This document shows, one piece after another, positions 32,521 through 44,270 of a DNA stretch of 64,000 nt. The stretch comes from Imbricaverruca yamaguchii (lineage: Eukaryota > Arthropoda > Thecostraca > Neoverrucidae). How positions within the stretch are numbered: the first letter of the stretch is position 1; every line of letters starts with the position of its first letter. The stretch covers positions 513,501-577,500 of the forward strand of contig JAOTOL010001473.1 in the NCBI GenBank assembly GCA_034440575.1. The letters are read 5' to 3'. The position numbers were made by a program, and so were the translations under genes. The notes below the pieces were generated by a model that was not told the DNA's origin, searched no databases, and saw only the letters and a program-made list of their open reading frames with translations.

Positions 32521-34900
32521 GGAAAAGTGGTTCGCTGACCTGGAGTCGGAGAATAAAAAAATTGTATCGGAGCCCTCCAAGAAAAAGAAGATTTTCCTGC
32601 CCATGGAGTTGGAGAATGAAAAAAAAATGGCCTCGGTCCCCACCCCCCTAAAAAAACAAAGCTACTGGTGTCTGAGCCCAAAAAAGATGATTGATAAAAA
32701 GCATACAAGCCGCTTCCTTACAAGCATACTTACACCCCTTTACTAGACCCTAGATCACTTCAATCACGCCCACTTAATTCACTCGCACTTACTAGGTTTT
32801 TATCCGGAAAGCTCTCAAAACTTTGTCTCAACCCGAGTATACCCAACCAATCGAGACAAAGATCTTCGCACAAGGGAAAGGGGACAAAGCAGCGAGGCGA
32901 TACGCGCGGTCAAAGCGTGGTCGCTGTGTAAACATGACTGCAATATTTATACAATTTCAAGACCGCTGCTTGACCTCAATTCCTGTCTCCTTTAACAGGA
33001 TTTCATACGTCAATACGGTGTTACCTTTTTTCTTCAGTTATATGGGAATCAATACACTGAAGATATATGTTCCTAATCATGAAACTACGTTGTCTTTATC
33101 CTAGATCAAAACATTAATCGCGCGAGACCGTCCCAATAATTTGTTAATTCTCCTACTCTAGTACGGATTTTGTTCTTTCCTAACGGCGACGTATCCAAGG
33201 GTGGTCAAATGATGAAATGACAGATTTTCGTAACAATTTTAAATGACGTCTAATTGTGGCCATAAATAGCCCGGAGAACGTTTAAACTCCGTACATGCAC
33301 AGTTACTGCAGTTGCTGAAGTGATAAAACTACTATTCAGATGCTTTTCTCTCGATGGGCTACTGTAGTTTTGCGAATTGAGGTGGAATTCATACCAAAGT
33401 AGCCCAAGATTTTTAGCATTTTTTTTAAAGCATTTACATGGCTCCCAAAAATAGGTCTTCTGCCATAAATGAAGTTCGCTAGGTGGTGCTATTTTACACA
33501 TTTCAATTCGAAATTGAATGCTCTATTTCATGAAATTAACAGAATTACTGAAAACGGTCTGAGATGTCCAGAATTACGTTTTCCGGTAGCCTCCGATTGG
33601 AATGCGGCTGGAGAACGGACCTCGGGTCCGATATGCGAGCATTTGACGTCATTGTGTATATTTCGAGTTCCAACTATGGTGACAAGATATGGCAGCAATA
33701 CGACAGGTTTCGTAATGAAGATTGTTTTGGTGTAACGCCAGTATTTCCCGGAATTATGAAGAAGAATCGTGGTTTATTCTAATCCTTCCTTCTAAAGCGT
33801 CATTTCGACAGAATTCTGAAGACATAGGAAAGCCTAATCCCTCATATCTTTGTTATTCAGAATGAGACGAGATTGGCGCAAGCCGAATGACGATTCATCT
33901 GTGATTACAGAGTGATTGTGCTGGGCCGCCGTCCTGCCAGTGTGAAAATATCCTGGAGAGTAATAGGCTGAGGTAATAACTAGTTCCGAAATTTACATTA
34001 TTTTGTTCTCTATTGCTTTTATGCTATGTCGATGCTTTTGTTTCGTTCGGATTTGGGGGCATCGTACACACCAACGATTGACCGGAGTACCCCTCCCCCC
34101 CCACGAGTTCGGCCTTCATTGGGGCCTAAACTGAGCCAGGACATAGTTTGTAACTGTGCGATCCGTACCTATCTGATATAACCAAGGGCTCCACCACAAA
34201 TGTGTGGGATTTTCACGCAACATTTCCTTCATGTCATTTCCTTGCACCTTCAATATCAGTTCTTCCAGGAAAAATAAATGTATACGTATAGCCAGAATTG
34301 AATGTATTTATTCAAAGCATATTTGCGGATTCATACACACATGCATAACATGCAATATGTTTGATACATGCACAATGCAATCCACACAACCACCACAAAC
34401 TTGTAGGTATTCTGATATAACATGATATGCTTCCTGGGCAGTTGACTGCAACCTGCATGTCATGCCTTATGACCTGCTATGCCATGCTCTTCTGTTCTGT
34501 TGTCCAGGCTTCTAATTTGTATGATGGACTGGAAACTGTAACTACATTGTTGGAACTGGACTGAGATCCTGGAAACAAAATGGCATCCATTATTGGCACG
34601 TTCCATTCGGAGAACAAAAAAGTTCAACATTTGCAGTCACAATCCTGGAGAATAAAATGTCCTTAGGTCTCCATACTCCAGGAAAGGCCCAAAATTCCCA
34701 CCCTGCTTCATGGTCAGTACAGGATTATTCAAAGTCAGTTCGGATACGCGTTCCATGGAACCACACCCACCCTGTGGTCGACACGCGTTATTTCAGGACC
34801 TCGTGAGGAAAGGGAGTCACGTCGATGCTCGATGAGTATGCAGGTACGAGATATGTGGGGGACCTACGTGATAGGTAGAACACGCGTCTTGTTGCATTCA
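32521..34900 (+). other. Main part of intron 20, 2.4 kb without genes
   Basis: Unique AT-rich sequence. No transposon or RNA gene was recognised on either strand; short open frames lack domains. Confidence 0.6.
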
Positions 34901-34904
34901 ACAT

Positions 34905-35095
34905 CAGCCGTTGCCATTCACCATCAGCCGTTGCCATGCACCAGCAGCCGTTGCCATGCACCAGCAGCCGTTGCCATGCACCAGCAGCCGTTGCCATGCA
35001 CCAGCAGCCGTTGCCATGCACCAGCAGCCGTTGCCATGCACCAGCAGCCGTTGCCATGCACCAGCAGCCGTTGCCATTCACCACCAGCCGTCCGA
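34905..35095 (+). repeat. 20-bp minisatellite, about 9 copies
   Basis: The unit CCATGCACCAGCAGCCGTTG is almost perfect, which suggests recent growth. Confidence 0.97.
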
Positions 35096-35152
35096 GGAGC
35101 CGTCTCTTGACGCTTGTTTCGTGTTCGGTCGGTCAGCATTTAACCTCGGCGT

Positions 35153-35235
35153 GGTGAGCCGTATCGATGGCTCAGTTGGTTGGAGCGCCGTCCCGCTTTG
35201 GCCCATACTGTGAGGTTCGAGTCTCAACGTGCGCT
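35153..35235 (+). mobile_element. tRNA-like SINE head, probable
   Basis: TGGCTCAGTTGGTTGGAGCG (A box region) and GAGGTTCGAGTCTC (B box) lie 40 bases apart with tRNA-like spacing. Downstream borders are unclear. It might be a degraded tRNA gene, but the acceptor stem does not pair well. Confidence 0.5.
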
Positions 35236-35883
35236 CACATTTAGCTCCCGTATGAATGGATCAGCTGGTAGCTGGCCCCACAGGCCGGGGTCGCAACAGC
35301 AAGCGGGCACGGCTGAAATTGTGCCGTTTAGCGGGATTTGTCAAATCGAGTAGTGGGGTCTGAGTCCACATGACAACCTGCTCAACATTGAACCCTGCTC
35401 CATATAGTCACTGGGGAATTTATCGGAATGCATTTCTAATAAATGCTTTGAAACAGAACATAAAAAGTCGACTAAGAGCGCAGGATGGGTGGTATGCTCG
35501 TATCCACTGATTTTTAGCCAACACAAATTTAAGGGACATTTTTGGGTCCAAAACGTCCATTTTTTTCACAAGTGAAAATGAACGAAGAATTCGCATTCAG
35601 CACCAAAATCGTCATGGTGGATAGTACATGTGTGTATATGTAGTGGATGTATAGTGGGGTATAGTGGATTCAATATGGGTCCTTACAGGCCTTCGTTGTT
35701 CAATGTCTCCCCTAATATAACCTCAAGTGGCTTTAGGTGACCCCGCATGGAGAGGCGGCATATTCCGGGGCATTCTTTGTCGCTGAATTAACATCCAGTG
35801 TTCATCCCCTTCCAAAACTAAATGTGGCGTTAGTTACAGGGGGGCAGAACCCCCACTACTGAGGGTGACCTGCGTGCCTCCAG
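35236..35883 (+). other. End of intron 20
   Basis: Unique sequence with nothing recognised. It ends TGCGTGCCTCCAG. Confidence 0.55.
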
Positions 35884-36055
35884 GCGCCGGCAGACCAGCC
35901 GGACAAGTGCCTGGACCGTGACGAGTGCTCGGAGGGCTATCGGCCGTGCAGTCAGCGCTGCTCCAACAGCTACGGATCGTACCGCTGCAGCTGCAATACC
36001 GGCTTCGTGCCACACGCGGACGGACACAGCTGTCGTGTCAACACGACGTACACAG
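35884..36055 (+). CDS. LRP1: LRP1-like exon 21: calcium-binding EGF
   Basis: Acceptor TGCCTCCAG, donor GTCAGG, phase 0 to 1. After the cysteine that closes exon 20's EGF it encodes LDRDECSEGYRPCSQRC, NSYGSYRCSCNTGF, HADGHSC. The D-x-D-E-C start and C-x-N-x4-Y-x-C pattern are those of calcium-binding EGFs with an asparagine hydroxylation site, as in the EGF before LRP1's seventh propeller. Confidence 0.93.
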
Positions 36056-36290
36056 GTCAGGCCGGTGGTCATACTGGTGTCATACTGTGACAACCTGACC
36101 TGCATAGGTCAGGCCGGCGGTCATACTGGGCCCTGGGGTCATCCTTGTGTCATACTGAGCTGACAGCTACTGTGTCAACATGATCTACACATGTCAGACC
36201 GGTGGTCATACTGGGATTACAGCTACCGTGCAGCCTGACCTGCATAAGTCAGACCGAAGGTCATACTGGGCCCTGGGGTCATCCTGGTTT
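36040..36290 (+). repeat. Degenerate tandem copies of the exon 21 end
   Basis: GTGTCAACATGATCTACACA at 36172 and the following TCAGACCGGTGGTCATACTGG mirror the exon 21 border GTGTCAACACGACGTACACAG/GTCAGGCCGGTGGTCATACTGG about 130 bp upstream. This ghost copy has lost the donor GT (ACATGTCAG). Confidence 0.85.
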
Positions 36291-36539
36291 TATACTGAGG
36301 TTGCGGCTGCTGTGCCAACCCAATCTAGTGAAATCGAGGGCCATTCTCGTCATCGTTAGTTCTGTGAGCTTTAGGGCGCATCTATTTTACCATGCTGGTC
36401 ATAGGTCGGACGAGACGTGAACTGGGCGTAAAACACAGCCCACGGGTCTGAGCGTTTCGAGTGTTGGTGATCTGGTGACAGTCCCTATGCAGGGGTTAAA
36501 CAAGTGGTCAGACTGGCTATTGCATCGAATCTGTCCTGA

Positions 36540-36871
36540 CTGGTCAGTTCCTCGTACTGGGCAGGTGTCGCGCTGTGTCACCAGACCGGCCGCCAGCCTG
36601 ACCAGTCGGGTCAGTGACCTGACTGGTCAGTTCCTCGTACTGGGCAGGTGTCGCGCTGTGTCACCAGACCGGCCGCCAGCCTGACCAGTCGGGTCAGTGA
36701 CCTGACTGGTCAGTTCCTCGTACTGGGCAGGTGTCGCGCTGTGTCACCAGACCGGCCGCCAGCCTGACCAGTCGGGTCAGTGACCTGACTGGTCAGTTCC
36801 TCGTACTGGGCAGGTGTCGCGCTGTGTCACCAGACCGGCCGCCAGCCTGACCAGTCGGGTCAGCAATCTGA
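36540..36871 (+). repeat. 83-bp repeat, four copies, three of them identical
   Basis: Units start CTGGTCAGTTCCTCGTACTG at 36540, 36623, 36706 and 36789. The first three are identical as far as I can read; the fourth changes only at its right end. Recent amplification, or assembly duplication, is likely. Confidence 0.96.
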
Positions 36872-36939
36872 CTAGCTAGCCTGACCTGTCGGGTCAGCAA
36901 TCTGACTAGCTAGCCTGACCAGTCGGGTCAGTAATCTCC

Positions 36940-39030
36940 TGTCTGGTCAGGCCAGTGACCTGACTGGTCAGGCCAGTGATCCGACTGGTCAGGCCAGTGA
37001 TCTGTCTGGTCAGGCCAGTGATCTGTCTGGTCAGGCCAGTGACCTGACTGGTCAGGCCAGTGACCTGACTGGTCAGGCCAGTGACCTGACTGGTCAGGCC
37101 AGTGATCCGACTGGTCAGGCCAGTGACCTGTCTGGTCAGGCCAGTGATCTGTCTGGTCAGACCAGTGATCTATCTGGTCAGACCAGTGATCTGTCTGGTC
37201 AGACCAGTGATCTGTCTGGCTAGGCCAGTGATCTGTCTGGTCAGACCAGTGATCTGTCTGGCTAGGCCAGTGACCTGACTGGTCAGACCAGTGATCTGTC
37301 TGGTCAGGCCAGTGATCTGTCTGGTCGGCCAGTGACCGTCGGTGACCAGTGATCTGTCTGGTCAGACCAGTGATCTGTCTGGTCAGGCCAGTGATCTGTC
37401 TGGTCAGACCAGTGATCTGTCTGGTCAGGCCAGTGACCTGACTGGTCAGGCCAGTGATCTGTCTGGTCAGGCCAGTGATCTGTCTGGTCAGGCCAGTGAT
37501 CTGTCTGGTCAGACCAGTGATCTGTCTGGTCAGACCAGTGATCTGTCTGGTCAGACCAGTGATCTGTCTGGTCAGACCAGTGATCCGACTGGTCAGGCCA
37601 GTGATCTGTCTGGTCAGACCAGTGATCTGTCTGGTCAGGCCAGTGATCTGTCTGGTCAGACCAGTGATCTGTCTGGTCAGACCAGTGATCTGTCTGGTCA
37701 GACCAGTGATCTGTCTGGTCAGACCAGTGATCCGACTGGTCAGGCCAGTGATCTGTCTGGTCAGGCCAGTGATCTGTCTGGTCAGGCCAGTGACCTGACT
37801 GGTCAGGCCAGTGATCCGACTGGTCAGGCCAGTGATCTGTCTGGTCAGGCCAGTGATCTGTCTGGTCAGGCCAGTGACCTGACTGGTCAGGCCAGTGACC
37901 TGACTGGTCAGGCCAGTGATCTGACTGGTCAGGCCAGTGATCTGTCTGGTCAGGCCAGTGATCTGTCTGGCCAGGCCAGTGACCTGACTGGTCAGGCCAT
38001 GACCTGATCGTCTGGTCAGGCCAGTGATCTGTCTGGTCAGGCCAGTGATCTGTCTGGTCAGGCCAGTGATCTGTCTGGTCAGACCAGTGACCTGACTGGT
38101 CAGGCCAGTGACCTGACTGGTCAGGCCAGTGATCTGTCTGGTCAGACCAGTGATCTGTCTGGCTAGGCCAGTGACCTGACTGGTCAGACCAGTGATCTGT
38201 CTGGTCAGACCAGTGATCTGTCTGGTCAGACCAGTGATCTGTCTGGTCAGACCAGTGACCTGACTGGTCAAGCCAGTGACCTGACTGGTCAGGCCAGTGA
38301 TCTGTCTGGTCAGGTCAGTGACCTGACTGATCAGGCCAGTGATCTGTCTGGTCAGACCAGTGATCTGTCTGGTCAGACCAGTGATCTGTCTGGCTAGGCC
38401 AGTGATCTGTCTGGTCAGACCAGTGATCTGTCTGGCTAGGCCAGTGACCTGACTGGTCAGACCAGTGATCTGTCTGGTCAGGCCAGTGATCTGTCTGGTC
38501 AGACCAGTGATCTGTCTGGTCAGACCAGTGATCTGTCTGGTCAGACCAGTGATCTGTCTGGTCAGACCAGTGACCTGACTGGTCAGGCCAGTGACCTGAC
38601 TGGTCAGGCCAGTGATCTGTCTGGTCAGGTCAGTGACCTGACTGATCAGGCCAGTGATCTGTCTGGTCAGACCAGTGATCTGTCTGGTCAGACCAGTGAT
38701 ATGTCTGGTCAGACCAGTGATCTGTCTGGTCAGACCAGTGATCTGTCTGGTCAGACCAGTGATCCGACTGGTCAGACCAGTGACCTGACTGGTCAGGCCA
38801 GTGACCTGACTGGTCAGACCAGTGATCTGTCTGGTCAGACCAGTGATCTGTCTGGTCAGGCCAGTGATCTGTCTGGTCAGGCCAGTGATCCGACTGGTCA
38901 GACCAGTGACCTGACTGGTCAGGCCAGTGACCTGACTGGTCAGACCAGTGATCTGTCTGGTCAGACCAGTGACCTGACTGGTCAGACCAGTGACCTGACT
39001 GGTCAGGCCAGTGACCTGACTGGTGTGTGA
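36940..39030 (+). repeat. 21-bp minisatellite, about 100 copies
   Basis: The unit TCTGGTCAGACCAGTGATCT plus G is seven codons, mixed with GACCTGACTGGTCAGGCC variants. GGCTAG variants recur at regular intervals (37219, 37261, 38162, 38394, 38436), pointing to larger block duplications. The 447-residue minus-strand frame here is an artefact. Confidence 0.97.
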
Positions 39031-39066
39031 GTGTCGGCTGACGTGCTTGAGAACGTCCTGTTGCAG

Positions 39067-39290
39067 ACGAGAAGGCGCGCGTGCTGCTCATCAGCCAGTA
39101 CAATATCGAGTCTGTGGGCCTGGATGGCTCGGCGGCCCAGCTGCTGACCAAGAACCTCACCAACGGCGTGGCGCTCGACTACGACTGGCGCAAACGCTGC
39201 ATCTACTTCAGCGAGCAGCCAGCACAGCAGCGCGGCTCCTTCATCCGGCGCATGTGTCAGACGGTTCCCGGCGGCGAGTACTGGCACCAG
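39067..39290 (+). CDS. LRP1: LRP1-like exon 22: start of propeller 7 equivalent
   Basis: Acceptor CTGTTGCAG, donor GTCAGG, phase 1 to 0. It encodes DEKARVLLISQYNIESVGLD, NLTNGVALDYDWRKRCIYFS and GSFIRRMC, that is, the first strand after the EGF, the V-A-L-D-Y-D core and YFSE in the YWTD place. The end EYWHQ/ is repeated with its donor in the next array. Confidence 0.92.
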
Positions 39291-40330
39291 GTCAGGAGAG
39301 TGGGAGTATTGGCAACAGGTCAGGGAGTGGGAGTATTGGCACCAGATCAGAGAGTGAGAGTATCGGCACCAGGTCAGGGAGTGGGAGTATCGGCACCAGG
39401 TCAGGATAGTGGGAGTATTGGCAACAGGTCAGGGAGTGAGAGTATCGGCACCAGGTCAGGGAGTGGGAGTATCGGCACCAGGTCAGGAGAGTGGGAGTAC
39501 CGGCACCAGGTCAGAGAGTGGGAGTATTGGCAACAGGTCAGGGAGTGGGAGTACCGGCACCAGGTCAGGGAGTGAGAGTATTGGTACCAGGTCAGGAGAG
39601 TGGGAGTACCGGCACCAGGTCAGAGAGTGGGAGTACAGGCACCAGGTCAGGAGAGTGGGAGTACCGGCACCAGGTCAGGAAAGTGGGAGTACTGGCACCA
39701 GGTCAGGAGAGTGGGAGTACCGGCACCAGGTCAGGGAGTGGGAGTACTGGCACCAGGTCAGGGAGTGGGAGTACTGGCACCAGGTCAGGGAGTGGGAGTA
39801 CTGGCACCAGGTCAGGGGGTGGGAGTACTGGCACCAGGTCAGGGAGTGGGAGTACCAGCACCGGGTCAGGGATGGGAGTACTGGCACCAGGTCAGGGAGT
39901 GGGAGTACTGGCACGAGGTCAGGAGAGTGGGAGTACCGGGACCAGGTCAGGGGACTGGGAGTACCGGCACCAGGTCAGGGAGTGGGAGTACTGGCACCAG
40001 GTCAGGGAGTGGGAGTACCGGCACCAGGTCAGGAGAGTGGGAGTACCGGCACCAGGTCAGGGAGTGGGAGTACTGGCACCAGGTCAGGGGAGTGGGAGTA
40101 CCGGCACCAGGTCAGAGTGTGTGAGTACTGGCACCAGGTCAGGGAGTGGGAGTACCGCCACCAGGTCAGAGAGTGGGAGTATTGGCACCAGGTCAGGGGA
40201 GTGGGGAGTACAGGCACCAGGCCAGGGGAGTAGGAGTACTGGCATCAGGTCGGGGATGGGAGTACCAGCGCTGGGTCAGGGAAGAGGGAGTGCCAATTCA
40301 GAGGGGAAGGGGAAGACAGGACCAGCTGAG
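39276..40330 (+). repeat. 27-28-bp minisatellite carrying the exon 22 donor, about 38 copies
   Basis: The unit GAGTACTGGCACCAGGTCAG plus GGAGTGG equals the exon 22 end (GAGTACTGGCACCAG) plus its donor (GTCAGG). A mix of 27- and 28-bp units shifts the frame between copies. Confidence 0.97.
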
Positions 40331-40389
40331 ATTGCAGTGGAGCATCGATATGGGGAAGCGGGGGGGGGGAGAGTTCTAGGTCAAAAGGT

Positions 40390-40680
40390 AAGTTTACAGA
40401 CAAGACTAGCAAGGAGAGGAGCATCAAATCATATAGGAGAGCGGTACAAGGTTAAATAGGAGAGCAGTACCAGGTTAAATAGGAGAGCAGTACCAGGCCA
40501 GGCAGGAGGGCAGTGTCAGGTCAGGTGCGAACAGTACCAAGTCACATGGGAGGGTAGTACCGGGATAGGTAGGAGAACAGTACCAGGTCAGATGGGAGAG
40601 CAGTACCAGGCCAGGTAGGAGGGCAATACCAGGTCAGGTAGGAGGGCAGTACCGAGCTAGGTAGTAGAGCAGTGGGAGAA
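40390..40680 (+). repeat. Diverged repeat of about 22-24 bp
   Basis: Repeated AGCAGTACCAGGTCAGGTAG with many changes, about 12 copies. Confidence 0.85.
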
Positions 40681-41215
40681 ATGAGGAGTGTAGGAATGGG
40701 GTCAGCTGGAGGGTGGACATCAACATTAAGTCGGTAAAAGTAAGTCGAATAGTGGGGAGTTATCGCCACACCAGCTGTAGATGTAAAACTGGTGTAGTAG
40801 CCAGGATGCCCTTAAGGTAATTATATGTATTACTAGCTGCATTGCATAATAGACTGCATAAATGGGCTCTCGGATGCAGCGAAGCGTGACGCCCCAGCGC
40901 CACCCTGTGTTATTTGTTTCGATCTATGGTCTCCGTGACCTTGTGATCGTGGCACTGTGACGTGATGTGCTGTGGCGCCCTGTGACCTTGTGCAGCACCT
41001 GGGGTCACCATTGCCACAGTTGTGGTGCATGAGCATGCGCCTAAATGCATTCAGGGTATTGACCCCGCATGTCGTTAGCACAACTGGACGACTGAACTGT
41101 AAGCAAATGCAATATGCCATGCACCCCCTGACTTGTGAGGTCGTGTGTGGCTATGCAGAGGCTGCCATCGCTGTACGTGCATAGTGGTGACCTTGCGCCG
41201 CGGCTAACCCGGCAG
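40681..41215 (+). other. End of intron 22
   Basis: Unique sequence with nothing recognised. It ends GGCTAACCCGGCAG. Confidence 0.6.
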
Positions 41216-41406
41216 GACCTGCACACGCCGGTGACCCTGGACCTACCGGTGGGCGTGGCGGTCGATTGGGTGGCCGAAAACCTGTACTGGTGCGACAAGG
41301 GCAAGAACACGATCGAGGTGTCGAAGCTGGACGGCCGGTTCACCTCGGTGCTGGTCGACCACGGCCTGGACCAGCCGCGGGCGCTGTGTCTCCACCCGAC
41401 CTCCGG
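41216..41406 (+). CDS. LRP1: LRP1-like exon 23: propeller 7 blades
   Basis: Acceptor CCCGGCAG, donor GTCAGT, phase 0 to 2. It encodes [53 protein letters not shown] and TIEVSKL are among the strongest LRP1-like stretches in the window. The blade continues with YMYWTDWG in exon 24. Confidence 0.95.
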
Positions 41407-41439
41407 GTCAGTGGCGGCGTCACGCCGTCACGCCGTCAC

Positions 41440-42720
41440 GCGCGGCACCGTGACACTCATCAGTGGAACACTGACTCACCACAGCACAGTTACACCGTGA
41501 CGCTCATCAGTGGGACACTGACTCACCACAGTAGAGTTACACCGTGACGCTCATCAGTGGAACACTGACTCACCACAGCAGAGTTACACCGTGACGCTCA
41601 TCAGTGGAACACTGACGCACCACAGCAGAGTTACACCGTGACGCTCATCAGTGGAACACTGACGCACCACAACAGAGTTACACCGTGACGGTCATCAGTG
41701 GAACACTGACCCACCACAGCAGAGTTACACCGTGACGCGCATCAGTGGAACACTGACGCACCACAGCAGAGTTACACCGTGACGCGCATCAGTGGAACAC
41801 TGACGCAGCACAGCACAGTTACACCGTGACGCGCATCAGTGGAACACTGACGCAGCACAGCACAGTTACACCGTGACGTTCATCAGTGGAACACTGACCC
41901 ACCACAGCAGAGTTACATCGTGGCGCTCATCAGTTGAACACTGACTCACCACAGCAGAGTTACACCGTGACGCTCATCAGTGGAACACTGACGCACCACA
42001 GCAGAGTTACACCGTGACGCGCATCAGTGGAACACTGACGCACCACAGCGGAGTTACACCGTGACGCTCATCAGTGGAACACTGACTCACCACAGCAGAG
42101 TTACACCGTGACGCTCATCAGTGGAACACTGACGCACTACAGCAGAGTTACACCGTGACGCGCATCAGTGGAACACTGACTCACCACAGCAGAGTTACAC
42201 CGTGACGCTCATCAGTTGAACACTGACTCACCACAGCAGAGTTACACCGTGACGCTCATCAGTGGAACACTGACTCACCACAGCAGAGTTACACCGTGAC
42301 GCTCATCAGTGGAACACTGACGCACCACAGCAGAGTTACACCGTGACGCTCATCAGTGGAACACTGACGCACCACAGCAGAGTTACACCGTGACGCTCAT
42401 CAGTGGAACACTGACGCACCACAGCAGAGTTACACCGTGACGCTCATCAGTGGAACACTGACGCACCACAGCAGAGTTACACCGTGACGCTCATCAGTGG
42501 AACACTGACCCACCACAGCAGAGTTACACCGTGACGCTCATCAGTGGAACACTGACCCACCACAGCACAGTTACACCGTGACGCTCATCAGTGGAACACT
42601 GACTCAACACAACACAATTCAACCGTGACGCTCATCAGTGGAACACTGACCCACCACAGCAGAGTTACACCATGACACGCATCAGTGGAACACTGACGCA
42701 CCACAGCACAGTTGTGCGAT
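41440..42720 (+). repeat. 47-bp minisatellite, about 27 copies
   Basis: The unit has ACCGTGACGCTCATCAGTGG and AACACTGACGCACCACAGCA plus GAGTTAC. It is homogeneous, with GCGCATC and GACTCACC variants. Confidence 0.97.
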
Positions 42721-42954
42721 ACTTTCAGCGGAAGTGGTACTACTGATCTAGTGGATCTAGCGCTGGCTGTATGATATATTGTAAACGTCTTCACTCACGC
42801 CTAACGGAAGAACGTCTTCCGTCACCTTGACACTGAAGAACGTGGCTAGTCACACTTGGACTCAATTATGTCTTTGTTAATGCTGATGCTGAAGAACGTC
42901 TCTGGCTACACTGAGACGGCGGCCGGCCGTGGTGGTGTTGAGTCCGGCGAGCGT

Positions 42955-44052
42955 GCTGTCCGGCAGTACATGTACTGGACCGACTGGGGCGTGCTGTCCG
43001 GCAGGTACATGTACTGGACCGACTGGGGCGTGCTGTCCGGCAGGTACATGTACTGGACCGACTGGGGTGTGCTGGCCGGCAGTACATGTACTGGACCGAC
43101 TGGGGCGTGCTGTCCGGCAGGTACATGTACTGGACCGACTGGGGTGTGCTGTCCGACAGGTACATGTACTGGACCGACTGGGGCGTGCTGTCCGGCAGGT
43201 ACATGTACTGGACCGACTGGGGCGTGCTGTCCGGCAGGTACATGTACTGGACCGACTGGGGCGTGCTGTCCGGCAGTACATGTACTGGACCGACTGGGGC
43301 GTGCTGTCCGGCAGGTACATGTACTGGACCGACTGGGGCGTGCTGTCCGGCAGGTACATGTACTGGACCGACTGGGGCGTGCTGTCCGGCAGGTACATGT
43401 ACTGGACCGACTGGGGCGTGCTGTCCGGCAGGTACATGTACTGGACCGACTGGGGCGTGCTGTCCGGCAGGTACATGTACTGGACCGACTGGGGCGTGCT
43501 GTCCGGCAGGTACATGTACTGGACCGACTGGGGCGTGCTGTCCGGCAGGTACATGTACTGGACCGACTGGGGCGTGCTGTCCGGCAGGTACATGTACTGG
43601 ACCGACTGGGGCGTGCTGTCCGGCAGGTACATGTACTGGACCGACTGGGGCGTGCTGTCCGGCAGGTACATGTACTGGACCGACTGGGGCGTGCTGTCCG
43701 GCAGGTACATGTACTGGACCGACTGGGGCGTGCTGTCCGGCAGGTACATGTACTGGACCGACTGGGGCGTGCTGTCCGGCAGGTACATGTACTGGACCGA
43801 CTGGGGCGTGCTGTCCGGCAGGTACATGTACTGGACCGACTGGGTCGTGTGTCCGGCGGTCATGTACTGGACCGACTGTGGCGTGCTGTCCGGCAGGTAC
43901 ATGTACTGGACCGACTGTGGCGTGCTGTCCGGCAGGTACATGTACTGGACCGACTGGGGCGTGCTGTCCGGCAGGTACATGTACTGGACCGACTGGGGCG
44001 TGCTGTCCGGCAGGTACATGTACTGGACCGACTGGGGCGTGCTGTCCGGCAG
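42955..44052 (+). repeat. 38-39-bp repeat carrying the exon 24 acceptor and a YWTD strand, about 28 copies
   Basis: The unit GGCAGGTACATGTACTGGAC plus CGACTGGGGCGTGCTGTCC contains the acceptor (CCGGCAG) and the first 30 or so bases of exon 24. It encodes [13 protein letters not shown] (13 codons) in the exon frame, open from before the array to the exon. A few 38-bp units at the left and two altered ones near 43845-43920 interrupt the register. Confidence 0.97.
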
Positions 44053-44270
44053 GTACATGTACTGGACAGACTGGGGCGTCCGGCCGCACATCGGCCGCGC
44101 CGGCATGGACGGCAGCGACGCGCGGCCGCTCATCCACGAGAAGCTGGGCTGGCCCAACGCGCTGGCCATCGACCACGAGGGCGGCACACTGTTCTGGGCC
44201 GACGCCCGCGAGGACTACATCGGGGTGGCCAACCTGGACGGCTCCAACCCGCACGTGGTCATCAGCAGGC
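44053..44270 (+). CDS. LRP1: LRP1-like exon 24: propeller 7 blades
   Basis: Acceptor TCCGGCAG, donor GTGAGT, phase 2 to 1. It encodes [66 protein letters not shown] and ADAREDYI match LRP1 propeller 7 strongly. I placed the start at the last array copy; an upstream copy would add units of 13 residues without a frameshift, so the true start is uncertain. Confidence 0.88.

Noticed and set aside
42866..44254. Minus-strand frames of 436-462 residues
   Set aside because: Antisense of the exon 24 array; all six frames are largely open.
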